Positions 38,207 through 46,510 of a DNA stretch of 64,000 nt are shown one piece after another. The notes below the pieces were generated by a model that saw only the letters and a program-made list of their open reading frames with translations, was not told the origin of the DNA and ran no database searches. How positions within the stretch are numbered: position 1 is the first letter of the stretch; each line of letters starts with the position of its first letter. Source of the stretch: Ideonella oryzae (GTDB lineage: Bacteria; Pseudomonadota; Gammaproteobacteria; Burkholderiales; Burkholderiaceae_C); the NCBI RefSeq assembly GCF_024055665.1, contig NZ_JAMXMC010000006.1, forward strand, positions 124,001 through 188,000. Direction: 5' to 3'. A program made the position numbers and the translations under genes.

Positions 38207-41200
38207 ATGCAGACGCTGGCCCGCCTGCCCCCGGTGTCCGCCGCACGCGCGCCGGCCCTGGCGGCGCTGCGACCCAAGCTGCGGCTGGGCCACGCACAGG
38301 ACGAGGCCGAACACCAGGCCGACCGCCTGGCCGCGCGCGCCCTGGGTCTGGCCGGGCCGGTGGCCTTGCCCGCAGGCGATGCCCAGGCCCAGCGGGCGGC
38401 GCTGCGCCAGGTGCTGGGCCACGCCCCGCGGGCCACCACGCAGTCGACTCAGCCCACCCCGCCGGCGGCCGACGCGCCCGCGCCGGACGAGGACGCCGCC
38501 TTGCCCGAGGCCCTGGAGCGAGAGCTCCACGCCTTGCAGGCGGGTGGCCAGCCGCTGCCGCCCCCGCTGCGGGCCGAGATGGAGGCCCGTTTCGGCATGG
38601 ACCTGTCGGGCGTGCGCCTGCACACCGGCGCGCGGGCCGCGCGGATCAACCAGGCCCTGGGCGCCCATGCCTTTGCGCTGGGCGAGCACATCGCCTTCGA
38701 CAGCGGCCGCTTCCAGCCGGGCGAGCCGGCCGGCCGCTTCCTGCTGGCCCATGAGCTGGCCCATGTGGCACAGCAGCGCGGCGCGGGCGACGCCCCGACC
38801 GGCACCGCCGCCCACGCACCCGCCACCGTGCGCGGCGGCTTCTGGGGCGACCTCTACGACAGCGTGTCCGGCACCCTGGGCGACATTGCCGACTGGGCCA
38901 TCGACAAGGTGCAGGAGCTGGGCTGGCGCCTGCTGGAGAGCATCTCGCCCGAGTTCGCGCGCACGGTGCGCGCCATCGTCGACGAGGGCCTGCTGCACTG
39001 GCTGGGCCGCCAGGTGGCGCGGGCCTGGGACGGCTTCATCGGCGGCCTGCGGGCCCTGGTGCCCTTCGAGGGCCCGCGCCAGCTGATCACCCTGTTCGAC
39101 GGCCTGGTGCGGCGGGCCGCGGGCATCGCCGCGGCGCTGGTCGCCGGCCGCTGCGAACCGCTGATGGCCGCCATCGGCGAGCTCAAGACCTTCGTCACCG
39201 AGGCGGTGGGCGTGGCCTGGGACAAGCTCAGCGACTTCCTGCGCCCCATCGGCGAGTTCTTCAGCCGGCTGTGGGCCGACTTCGGTGCGCCGGCCCTGCA
39301 GTGGCTGCAGAACTTCGGCGGCGCGGTGTGGGAAGGCATCCAGGATCTGGGCCGGCGGCTGTGGGACTGGGTGCGCCCGGTGCGCGAGGCCGCGGCCCGC
39401 GTCTGGAACTGGTTCTCCGAGCTGCTGTTCGGCCCCGCCACCGGCGACGAGACCACCGGCAGTGCCGGCGGCGTGGTGGGCTGGCTCAGCGCCAAGGCGG
39501 GCGCGGCCTGGGATGCGGTGCGCGAGCGCACCCGCCCGGTCTGGCAGCCGGTGGCGGCCCTGGCCGAGCGGGTGGCGGCGCTGATCCCGCCGGCCTTCGT
39601 GCGGCAGATGGGCGAGCGGGCCCAACAGCTGGCCGGTGGCCTGGACAGCGCGGCCGCCGGCATGGAAGGCGGTGACGGCGTGCCCGCGGCGCGCCAATCC
39701 CTGGCCGCGGTGCTGCCGGGCATCCAGACGGTGGTGGCCGCGCTGCGCGGGCTGATCCAGGGGGCCGGCGCCTGGCTGGGCGAACGTATCGCCGGCGTGG
39801 CCGGGGTGATCACCGGCCTGGTGGGGCGGCTGCAGGCCAGCGAATGGCTGTCCTGGCTGGCCAGCGCCTTCGGCTGGCTGACCGAGGCGCTGGACACCCT
39901 GCTGGCCTGGGCCCGCGACCAGGTGGCCGCGCTGTTCGCCGGCCTGCTGCAGGGCTTCGACGCGCTCTCGCCCTTCCTCACCCTGGTGCTGGAGACGGTG
40001 CACAAGCTGATCACCGTGGCCGGTGACCTGATGCAGCTGCCGCTGCTGATCCTGGGCGGGGTGTGGCGACGGGTGCCGGCCTGCATCCGCGAGCCCATAG
40101 AGCGCTTCATCCAAGAACAGGTGCTGGCCCGCATCCCGGTCTTCGGCCAGTTCTTCAGCGACCCCGAGCTCTGGCCCCGCGTGCAGGCCACCGCGCTGGG
40201 CATCCTGCGCCGCATCTTCGTCGACGGCGACCTGGCGGGCGCGGCCTGGGCCTTCTTCCAGGCGGTGCTGCGGGTGCTGGGCCTGCCGGCCCAGCTGGTG
40301 GTGCAGGTGCTGGCCAAGGCCGCGCGGGCCATCGGCGACATCCTCACCAACCCGATCGGCTTCCTGCTCAACCTGCTGCGCGCGGCCAAGGCGGGCTTTC
40401 TACTGTTCTTCTCCAACATCGGCACCCACCTGCTGGGCGGCGTCACCGGCTGGCTCTTCGGCCAGCTGCAGGAGGCCGGCATCCGCCCGCCGGCCGACTT
40501 CTCGCTGCGGTCCATCCTGGGCTTTGTGCTGGAGGTGCTGGGCCTGACGGTGGAGAACATCTTCCGTCGCCTGGCCGAGCGGGTGGGCCCCGAGGTGGTG
40601 GCCCGGCTGCGCCGCATGCTGGACCTGGCCACCGGCGTCTGGCGCTTCGTCTCGGTGCTGGCCACCGAGGGCGTGGCCGGGCTGTGGCGCGAGCTGCAGG
40701 AGCGTCTGAGCGGGCTGTGGGACCAGGTGCTGCAGGGCGTGGGCGGCTGGATCACCGAGGTCGTCATCGCCCGCGCGCAGCGCTGGCTCACCGCCCTGCT
40801 GGACCCGACCGGCATCATGGCCGTGGTCAACAGCCTGGTGGCGCTCTACAACGCCATCGAGTCCTTCTTCCAGTACCTGCGCGAGATGCTGGAGATCGTC
40901 AGCCGGGTGCTGGACGGGGTGCTGGACATCGCCCGCGGCAGCATCGACACGGCCGCCGGCTTCCTGGAGAACGCGCTGGGCCGGGCCATGCCGGTGGCCA
41001 TCGGCTTCCTGGCCCACCAGCTGGGCCTGGACGGCCTGGGCCGGCGCATCGGGCAGATGATCGAGCGGGTGCAAAGCCGGGTCAACGCCGCCATCGACTG
41101 GCTGATCGAGCGCGCGCTGCGCGCCGGCCGCGCGGTGCTGGACCTGGCCCGCCGCGGTGCCAGCGCGGTGCGGGGGGCCGTGGGCCGGCTGCGCGACTGG

Positions 41201-42229
41201 TGGCGGGCCCGCCAGGCCTTCCGCTCGGCCGATGGCCAGGAACACCATGTGTTCATCCAGGGCAGCGGCCGGGGCGCGCAGCTGATGGTGGCTTCGGAGG
41301 AGATGAGCTATGCGCGCTTCATCGCCCGCCTGAGCGAACGCGCCAGCCACGCCTCGCAGGCCGACCGCAGCCTGGCCACCCGCCTGGCCGGCGAGTTGGA
41401 CGCGGCCATCCAGGCGGCGGCCAACGCCCCGGTGGGTGCGGCCAGCGCTGCGGCCCCGGCCGGTGGCGCGGCCGCGGTGGACCACGCCGCCGTGATCGAC
41501 GCCAAGCTGGCCGAGCTGGCCCAGGTGACGGCCCGGCTGATGCCCGCGGGCGACGGCGCGGCCTCCACCCTGCCGGTCTATGGCGGCACCAACACCGCCG
41601 GCTACGGCAGCAGCGCCACCGTGCTGCGGCTCACGCGCCAGCGCAGCTTCCAGGGCAGCGGGCCCGACCGCGGGCTGCACACCGAGGCCTACACCCGGCT
41701 GAACCAGCGCCGCTACCGCCTGGGCAGCAGCGGCAGCTATTACGTGCTGGGCCACCTGCTCAACCACAACCTGGGTGGGCCCGGCACCACCTGGCAGAAC
41801 CTGGTGCCCCTGTCCCAGGGCGCCAACAACCGGCGCGACGACTCGATGCTGCACGGCTTCGAGAAGCAGGTGAAGGACACGGTGGAGGCGGGCAGCGCGG
41901 TCAACTTCGTGGTGACGGCGCGCTACGCCATGCCGGCCCGCGCCGCCGAGGCCCAGACCGCCCTGCAGCGCGCCCGGGCCGCCACCACGGATGGCGACCG
42001 GCAGCACTGGCTGGCGGTGCGCGAGGTGGTGCAGGAGGAGGCCCGCATCCCCAGCGAGGTGACGCTGGGCGCCCACACCCTGCGCCCGGACGGCCAGCGC
42101 GACCAGCGGGTGGGCGCCGAAACCCCGGTGGCCAACGTCCCGCCGGCCGACCAGCAACTCGACCAGTACGAGGTTCAGCCCCGCCCGGGCCTGCTGGAAG
42201 CGCACCGCGACGAACTCAGATCCGGCTGA
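38207..42229 (+). CDS. Giant DUF4157 protein, 1340 aa: helical body, His-Me-finger-like C terminus
   Basis: DUF4157 at about residues 105-190 (MDLSGVRLHTG, HELAH at 182-186, HExxH). Residues about 205-1010 are a long run of amphipathic to hydrophobic helices with few breaks and many Trp residues, like a tape measure or a membrane-active section. Residues about 1120-1290 end in a distinct module: YVLGHLLNHNLGGPGT with His1183 and His1187, then NLVPLSQGANNRRDD and HGFEKQVKDTV. This order (GH, an Asn-rich core, NL-P---N, H--E---K) resembles DNA/RNA non-specific endonucleases of the His-Me finger type, but the DRGH Asp/Arg are replaced. Candidate toxin, ruler or both; the last gene of the operon. 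Confidence 0.65.
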   Translation: MQTLARLPPVSAARAPALAALRPKLRLGHAQDEAEHQADRLAARALGLAGPVALPAGDAQAQRAALRQVLGHAPRATTQSTQPTPPAADAPAPDEDAALPEALERELHALQAGGQPLPPPLRAEMEARFGMDLSGVRLHTGARAARINQALGAHAFALGEHIAFDSGRFQPGEPAGRFLLAHELAHVAQQRGAGDAPTGTAAHAPATVRGGFWGDLYDSVSGTLGDIADWAIDKVQELGWRLLESISPEFARTVRAIVDEGLLHWLGRQVARAWDGFIGGLRALVPFEGPRQLITLFDGLVRRAAGIAAALVAGRCEPLMAAIGELKTFVTEAVGVAWDKLSDFLRPIGEFFSRLWADFGAPALQWLQNFGGAVWEGIQDLGRRLWDWVRPVREAAARVWNWFSELLFGPATGDETTGSAGGVVGWLSAKAGAAWDAVRERTRPVWQPVAALAERVAALIPPAFVRQMGERAQQLAGGLDSAAAGMEGGDGVPAARQSLAAVLPGIQTVVAALRGLIQGAGAWLGERIAGVAGVITGLVGRLQASEWLSWLASAFGWLTEALDTLLAWARDQVAALFAGLLQGFDALSPFLTLVLETVHKLITVAGDLMQLPLLILGGVWRRVPACIREPIERFIQEQVLARIPVFGQFFSDPELWPRVQATALGILRRIFVDGDLAGAAWAFFQAVLRVLGLPAQLVVQVLAKAARAIGDILTNPIGFLLNLLRAAKAGFLLFFSNIGTHLLGGVTGWLFGQLQEAGIRPPADFSLRSILGFVLEVLGLTVENIFRRLAERVGPEVVARLRRMLDLATGVWRFVSVLATEGVAGLWRELQERLSGLWDQVLQGVGGWITEVVIARAQRWLTALLDPTGIMAVVNSLVALYNAIESFFQYLREMLEIVSRVLDGVLDIARGSIDTAAGFLENALGRAMPVAIGFLAHQLGLDGLGRRIGQMIERVQSRVNAAIDWLIERALRAGRAVLDLARRGASAVRGAVGRLRDWWRARQAFRSADGQEHHVFIQGSGRGAQLMVASEEMSYARFIARLSERASHASQADRSLATRLAGELDAAIQAAANAPVGAASAAAPAGGAAAVDHAAVIDAKLAELAQVTARLMPAGDGAASTLPVYGGTNTAGYGSSATVLRLTRQRSFQGSGPDRGLHTEAYTRLNQRRYRLGSSGSYYVLGHLLNHNLGGPGTTWQNLVPLSQGANNRRDDSMLHGFEKQVKDTVEAGSAVNFVVTARYAMPARAAEAQTALQRARAATTDGDRQHWLAVREVVQEEARIPSEVTLGAHTLRPDGQRDQRVGAETPVANVPPADQQLDQYEVQPRPGLLEAHRDELRSG

Positions 42230-42391
42230 AGTGTGACGTATCACCCAAAACTTCCCCACACGTCAGCCCGATCTGTGTCTATGCGTATCATGGCCCGAAC
42301 AGCGGGCGCGGGACCCGAGGCTTCGCGGGCGTGCCGCCGTGGGCGTCGGCGCGGCGTCCCTGTCCCCGTTCCGCTGTCCTGCCCTGCCGCC
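42230..42391. other. Gap between the eCIS operon end and the PilZ-like gene
   Basis: About 160 bp with no supported gene. A short frame open to the PilZ-like gene is arginine/proline-rich and unlikely to be translated. GTGA-CGTA-TCAC (about 42,233-42,245) is the only inverted element seen; there is no T-tract terminator after the operon. Confidence 0.35.
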
Positions 42392-42715
42392 ATGTTCGCC
42401 GCCAGCTTCAACAACCGCCGGATCCTGAAATCGGTCGCCACCGTCACCATCGGCGATCAGTCGGTCGAGGTCCATGCCCTGGAAGTCGACCCCAGCGGCA
42501 TTGCCTTGATCGCCACCTTCAACCCGCCAGTGGGCACCGAGATGGAGGTGGCCTTCGCCTTGGTGCGCGCCGGCCGCCCGCCCGTGTCCTTGCGCCTGCA
42601 GACCCGGGTGACGCACACCATCCTCTCGCGCACCTACAACGGCTTCCGGCTGAACTGCAGCTTCATCGACCCGGACCCGGCCTCGCTGCAGGCCCTGCAG
42701 CAGTTCATCCACTGA
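42392..42715 (+). CDS. PilZ-like domain protein, divergent
   Basis: A 107-aa single-domain protein. It opens NNRRILKSVATVTIG, like the RRxxxR start of PilZ domains that bind cyclic-di-GMP, and then has EVDPSGIALIATFNPPVGTEMEV, matching the D/NxSxxG loop except that the last Gly is Ala. It ends TRVTHTILSRTYNGFRLNCSFID. Cyclic-di-GMP binding may be weakened or lost. The start was placed at the ATG at 42,392 because the upstream part is proline/arginine-rich. It is convergent with the LacI-type regulator and may respond to the two cyclases in this window. Confidence 0.6.
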   Translation: MFAASFNNRRILKSVATVTIGDQSVEVHALEVDPSGIALIATFNPPVGTEMEVAFALVRAGRPPVSLRLQTRVTHTILSRTYNGFRLNCSFIDPDPASLQALQQFIH

Positions 42716-42731
42716 GCCACCGCCCGGTGGC
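42716..42731. terminator. Convergent hairpin between PilZ-like and fru regulator genes
   Basis: Perfect 7-bp inverted repeat GCCACCG-CC-CGGTGGC right after the PilZ-like stop codon and three bases before the regulator's stop codon. It has only a short T pair downstream, so termination strength is uncertain, but placement between converging genes fits a two-way terminator. Confidence 0.5.
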
Positions 42732-42734
42732 GGT

Positions 42735-43733
42735 TCAGAGGGTGCCGGCCTGCGGCCCGCGGCTGGAGCCGCGCAGCACCAGCTGCCCTTCCAGCACCAC
42801 CTTGCGCGGCGGCCGCTGCGGGTCGTCGATGCGCTGGAGCATCAGCTCGGCGGCGGTGCGACCGATGTCGTAGGTCGGCTGGGCGATGACCGTGACATCG
42901 ACCGAGGGCAGCGCCGTCCAGTCGTTGTTGTCGAAACCCGCCAGGCCGATCTGGCCCGGCGTGCGCAGCCCGGCGCTCTGGATGGCCTGCACCGCGCCCA
43001 GCAGCAAGAGGCCGTTGGAGGCCAGCAGCGCATCGGGCCGATCGGGCCCGGCCAGCAGGGCCGCGGCGGCCTGGGCCCCGGCCTCGCGGGTGGGCGCCAC
43101 CCGCAGCACCTGCGGCGCCAGGCCCTGCGCCTGCAGGGCCGCCTCGTAGCCGGCCTGGCGCTCCTGGCCGGTGGTGCTGTGCGTGCCCACCAGCAGCGCG
43201 ATGCGTCGGTAGCCGGCCGCCAGCAGCTGCCCGGTGAGCTGCTGGGCCGCAGCGCGGTTGTCCAGCAGCACGCGGTCCACCGCGGTGTCGGGCAGGGCCC
43301 GGTCCACCATCACCACCGGAAAGGGCCAGGCCGCCGGCCGGAAGCGCCGCAGCCCCTCCAGCGTAGGCGAATAGATCACGCCGCTGGCCTGCTCGTCGGC
43401 CATCAGCTGCAGGTAGGAGTGTTCCTTGTCCGGGTCCTCGTCGGTGTTGCACAGGATCAGGCGCAGGCCGTGGCGGTAGGCCATGTCCTCCACCGCGCGG
43501 CCCACGTCGGTGAAGAAGGGGCTGCGGATGTCCGAGACGATCAGGCCCAGCAGCGAAGCCCGCTGCTGCCGCAGCCGCCGTGCCGCCAGATTGGGCCGGT
43601 AGCCCAGCTCGGCGATGGCCTGCTCCACCTGGGCGCGCAAGGCCGGGCGCACCGCCTGCGGCTGGCTGAGCACCCGCGACACGGTGGTGGTGGACACACC
43701 CGCCCGCGCCGCGACGTCCTTGATGCTGCTCAC
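42735..43733 (-). CDS. fruR: LacI-family regulator of the fructose PTS operon (FruR/Cra-like)
   Basis: A 332-aa LacI-family repressor. The start is GTG at 43,733: only here is there a strong ribosome site (AGAAGGAG, 5-6 bp before) and the HTH begins two residues later (SSIKDVAARAGVSTTTVSRVL). The ligand domain shows LLGLIVSDIRSPFFTDVGRAVEDMAYRHG, MVDRALP, VLLDNRAAAQQL and GLAGFDNNDWTA as usual. It is divergent from fruBKA and two matching palindromes (43,783-43,798 and 43,951-43,968) lie between them. It probably represses the operon until fructose-1-phosphate (or a related sugar phosphate) accumulates, and may autoregulate. Confidence 0.87.
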   Translation of the reverse strand: MSSIKDVAARAGVSTTTVSRVLSQPQAVRPALRAQVEQAIAELGYRPNLAARRLRQQRASLLGLIVSDIRSPFFTDVGRAVEDMAYRHGLRLILCNTDEDPDKEHSYLQLMADEQASGVIYSPTLEGLRRFRPAAWPFPVVMVDRALPDTAVDRVLLDNRAAAQQLTGQLLAAGYRRIALLVGTHSTTGQERQAGYEAALQAQGLAPQVLRVAPTREAGAQAAAALLAGPDRPDALLASNGLLLLGAVQAIQSAGLRTPGQIGLAGFDNNDWTALPSVDVTVIAQPTYDIGRTAAELMLQRIDDPQRPPRKVVLEGQLVLRGSSRGPQAGTL

Positions 43734-43782
43734 CTGGGCTCCTTCTTCATGGCGGCTGAATGGTAACGCCGCCTCGGGCGAA

Positions 43783-43798
43783 TTGGTATCGATACCCA
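43783..43798. promoter_or_regulatory. Probable FruR operator O1
   Basis: TTGGTATCGATACCCA, with a 12-bp perfect palindrome GGTATCGATACC at 43,785-43,796. It lies 50 bp upstream of the fruR start and shares the core ATCGATACC with O2. Confidence 0.65.
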
Positions 43799-43950
43799 CT
43801 TCTGGCGAACAAAACCCCCAGAACAGGTCGATCCGGGTGGCGTGAGACCGCCGAGTCACGCCCCGGGAACTGCTCGTTTTCCCTTGAATGACGGGCTTGT
43901 GCTGCATTGCAGCTTGCCCTGCCGAAAATCCGACCCCGATAATTCGTCTC

Positions 43951-43968
43951 TGAAATCGATACCAAATT
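43951..43968. promoter_or_regulatory. Probable FruR operator O2, next to the fruB ribosome site
   Basis: TGAAATCGATACCAAATT contains the same ATCGATACC core as O1 about 170 bp away, just before the GGAGA ribosome site (43,969-43,973) and the fruB start. A repressor bound here would block transcription start or elongation into fruB. Confidence 0.6.
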
Positions 43969-43978
43969 GGAGACCGCG

Positions 43979-46510
43979 ATGTCGATCCCGGTGGAAGTCC
44001 GCCTGGGGGCCGCCCCCCACAACCGCGAAGACGCCGTGCGCGCCGCCGGGGCCGTGCTGGCCCAGGCCGGGCATGTGCACCCGGCCTATGTGGACAGCCT
44101 GCTGCAGCGCGAGAAGGTGGCCAACACCTTCCTCGGCCAGGGCGTGGCCATCCCCCACGGCATGATCGAGGACAAGCACCTGGTGCAGCGCACCGGCCTG
44201 GCCGTGCTGCAGGTGCCCGCCGGGGTGCGCTGGGGCGACGACGCCAAGCAGGCCCGGCTGGTGGTGGCCATCGCCGCCGCCTCGGACGAGCACATCGCCG
44301 TGCTGCGCCGCCTGACCCGCCTGATGCGCGACGAGGCCCTGATGCGCCGCCTGGTCGAGACCAGCGACCCGCAGGACATCGTGCGGGCCCTGACCGCCGA
44401 GGACGAGGCCGTGGCCACCGCCGCCCCGGCGCTGGAGGACTTCCCGCTGGGCCGCGAGGTGGCGCTGAACTACCCCAACGGCCTGCACGCCCGCCCAGCC
44501 GGTCAGTGGGCCCAGACGGCCCAGCGCTTTGCCGCCCGGGTGCATGTGCGCTGCGGCAGCACCGTGGTGGACGGCAAGAACGTGGCCGCCCTGCTCAGCC
44601 TGGGCGCCGGCCGCGGTGCCACGCTGCGCCTGTCGGCCCAGGGCCCGGACGCCGAAGAGGCCCTGCGTGCGCTGCGCGCGGTCATCGTCCGCCTGGGCGA
44701 CGAGGAGGCCCGCCAGGCCCAGTTGGCGGCCTCGCGCCAGAGCCAGGCCCAGGGCCTGGGCAGCGCGCTGGGCGACTGGCAGCCCACCGCCCGCCAGACC
44801 TTCACCGGCATCGCCGCCAGCCCGGGGCTGGTGATCGGCACCCTGGTGCAGGCCGAGGGCGCCGCGCTGGAGGTGGAGGACCGCTACCGCAGCGCTCCGC
44901 TGGAGGCCGAGGCGCTGGAGCGCGCCCTGCAGGCCGCCCTGGCCGAGCTGGAGACCCTGTCGGCCCAGGCCCGCGCGGCCGGCCGCACCGAGCAGGCCGG
45001 CATCTTCCACGCCCACGCCGGGCTGCTGCGCGACGCCGCCCTGCTGCAGGCCGTCAGCCGCGGCATCGTGCAGGGCCACGGCGCGGCCTGGGCCTGGCGC
45101 CATGCCCTGGGCGAGCGGGTGGCCGCCCAGCGCGCACTGCCCGACGCCACGCTGGCCGCCCGCGCGGCCGACCTGCAGGACGCCGGCGAGCGGGTGCTGC
45201 GCCAGCTGCTGGGCCTGCCCGCGGCCACGCTGGAAGCCGCCTGGCCGGCCGACGCCATCCTGCTGGCCGACGACCTCTCGCCCTCGGTCACGGCCCAGAT
45301 CGACCCCAGCCGCGTGCGCGGCTTCTGCACCGCCCGCGGCGGCCCCACCGCCCACACCGCCATCCTGGCCCGGGCGCTGGGCCTGCCGGCGGTGGTGGCC
45401 AGCGGGCCGGACCTGCTGGCCGCCGAGGCCGGCACCCCCGCCATCCTGGACGGCTACCGCGGCCGGCTCTATGTGGCCCCCAGCGCCACCGCCCTGATCG
45501 AGGCGCGCGACAAGATCGCGCTGCTGGCGCGGCGCCAGGCCGAGGAAGCCCGCACCCGGCTGCTGCCTGCCACCACCACCGACGGCCACACGGTGGAGAT
45601 CGCCGCCAACGTCAACCGCGCCGACCAGGTCGAGCGCGCGCTGCAGGCCGGGGCCGAGGGCGTGGGCCTGATGCGCACCGAGTTCCTCTTCCTGGAGCGC
45701 GACACCGTGCCCGACGAGGAGGCCCAGTACCAGGCCCTGCGCGCGATGGTGGAGGCCCTGGGCGGCCGGCCGCTGGTGGTGCGCACCCTGGACATCGGCG
45801 GCGACAAGCAGGTGCCCCACCTGCAGCTGCCGGTGGAGGACAACCCCTTCCTGGGCGTGCGCGGCGCCCGCCTGGCCCTGCGCCGCGACGACCTGCTGAT
45901 GCCCCAGCTGCGCGCGCTCTACCGCGCCGCCCGCCACGGCCCGCTGCAGGTCATGTTCCCGATGATCAGCACCGTCGAGGAGTTGCACGCCCTGCGCCAG
46001 CGCATGGCCCAGGTGCGCGAGGAGCTGGACGCCCCTGAGGTGGCGGTGGGCATCATGATCGAGGTGCCCTCGGCCGCCCTGCTGGCCGACCGGCTGGCCG
46101 CGCATGTGGACTTCTTCTCCATCGGCACCAACGACCTGACCCAGTACGCGCTGGCGGTGGACCGCCAGCACCCCGAGCTGGCCGGCATGGCCGACAGCCT
46201 GCACCCGGCCGTGCTGCGCCTGGTGGAACGCACCGTGGCCGGCGCGCGCCGCCATGGCCGCTGGGTGGGCGTGTGCGGCGGCCTGGCCGGCGAGCCGCTG
46301 GGCGCGGCCCTGCTGGTGGGCCTGGGGGTGGACGAGCTGTCGATGAGCGTGGGCGATCTGGGGCCCATCAAGGCCTTGCTGCGCCGCCACAGCCTGGCCG
46401 AGCTGCAGGCCCTGGCCCAGCGCGCGCTGGACGTGGACAGCGCCGACGAGGTGCGCGCCCTGGGCGCCGCGCTGCGCGGCGAAGACGCGGCCGAGGGAGC
46501 CCAGCCATGA
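43979..46510 (+). CDS. fruB: Fused fructose PTS protein: EIIA(Fru)-HPr-Enzyme I
   Basis: An 843-aa multiphosphoryl transfer protein combining three steps of the PTS chain. EIIA module (residues 1-145) with active His60 in VAIPHGM; HPr (about 160-250) with His170 in GLHARPAG; Enzyme I (about 270-843) with His459 in TARGGPTAHTAI and the PEP-binding sequences LVVRTLDIGGDK, GVRGARLAL and FFSIGTNDLTQYALAVDR. PEP phosphate can therefore be passed from EI to HPr to EIIA in one chain to the EIIBC permease encoded two genes on. The start is fixed by the GGAGA site; the stop overlaps fruK (ATGA). Confidence 0.95.
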   Translation: MSIPVEVRLGAAPHNREDAVRAAGAVLAQAGHVHPAYVDSLLQREKVANTFLGQGVAIPHGMIEDKHLVQRTGLAVLQVPAGVRWGDDAKQARLVVAIAAASDEHIAVLRRLTRLMRDEALMRRLVETSDPQDIVRALTAEDEAVATAAPALEDFPLGREVALNYPNGLHARPAGQWAQTAQRFAARVHVRCGSTVVDGKNVAALLSLGAGRGATLRLSAQGPDAEEALRALRAVIVRLGDEEARQAQLAASRQSQAQGLGSALGDWQPTARQTFTGIAASPGLVIGTLVQAEGAALEVEDRYRSAPLEAEALERALQAALAELETLSAQARAAGRTEQAGIFHAHAGLLRDAALLQAVSRGIVQGHGAAWAWRHALGERVAAQRALPDATLAARAADLQDAGERVLRQLLGLPAATLEAAWPADAILLADDLSPSVTAQIDPSRVRGFCTARGGPTAHTAILARALGLPAVVASGPDLLAAEAGTPAILDGYRGRLYVAPSATALIEARDKIALLARRQAEEARTRLLPATTTDGHTVEIAANVNRADQVERALQAGAEGVGLMRTEFLFLERDTVPDEEAQYQALRAMVEALGGRPLVVRTLDIGGDKQVPHLQLPVEDNPFLGVRGARLALRRDDLLMPQLRALYRAARHGPLQVMFPMISTVEELHALRQRMAQVREELDAPEVAVGIMIEVPSAALLADRLAAHVDFFSIGTNDLTQYALAVDRQHPELAGMADSLHPAVLRLVERTVAGARRHGRWVGVCGGLAGEPLGAALLVGLGVDELSMSVGDLGPIKALLRRHSLAELQALAQRALDVDSADEVRALGAALRGEDAAEGAQP

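Noticed and set aside
34483-38439. A >1300-codon antisense frame across the DUF6519 and DUF4157 genes
   Set aside because: It crosses several real gene boundaries and has an amino-acid composition typical of a G/C-rich shadow, with no start/ribosome site.
17365-42229. Prophage or type VI secretion locus
   Set aside because: No capsid, terminase, portal, integrase or lysis genes, and no TssJLM membrane complex, ClpV or Hcp/TssB/C; DUF4157, DUF4255 and an eCIS-type ATPase fit eCIS better.
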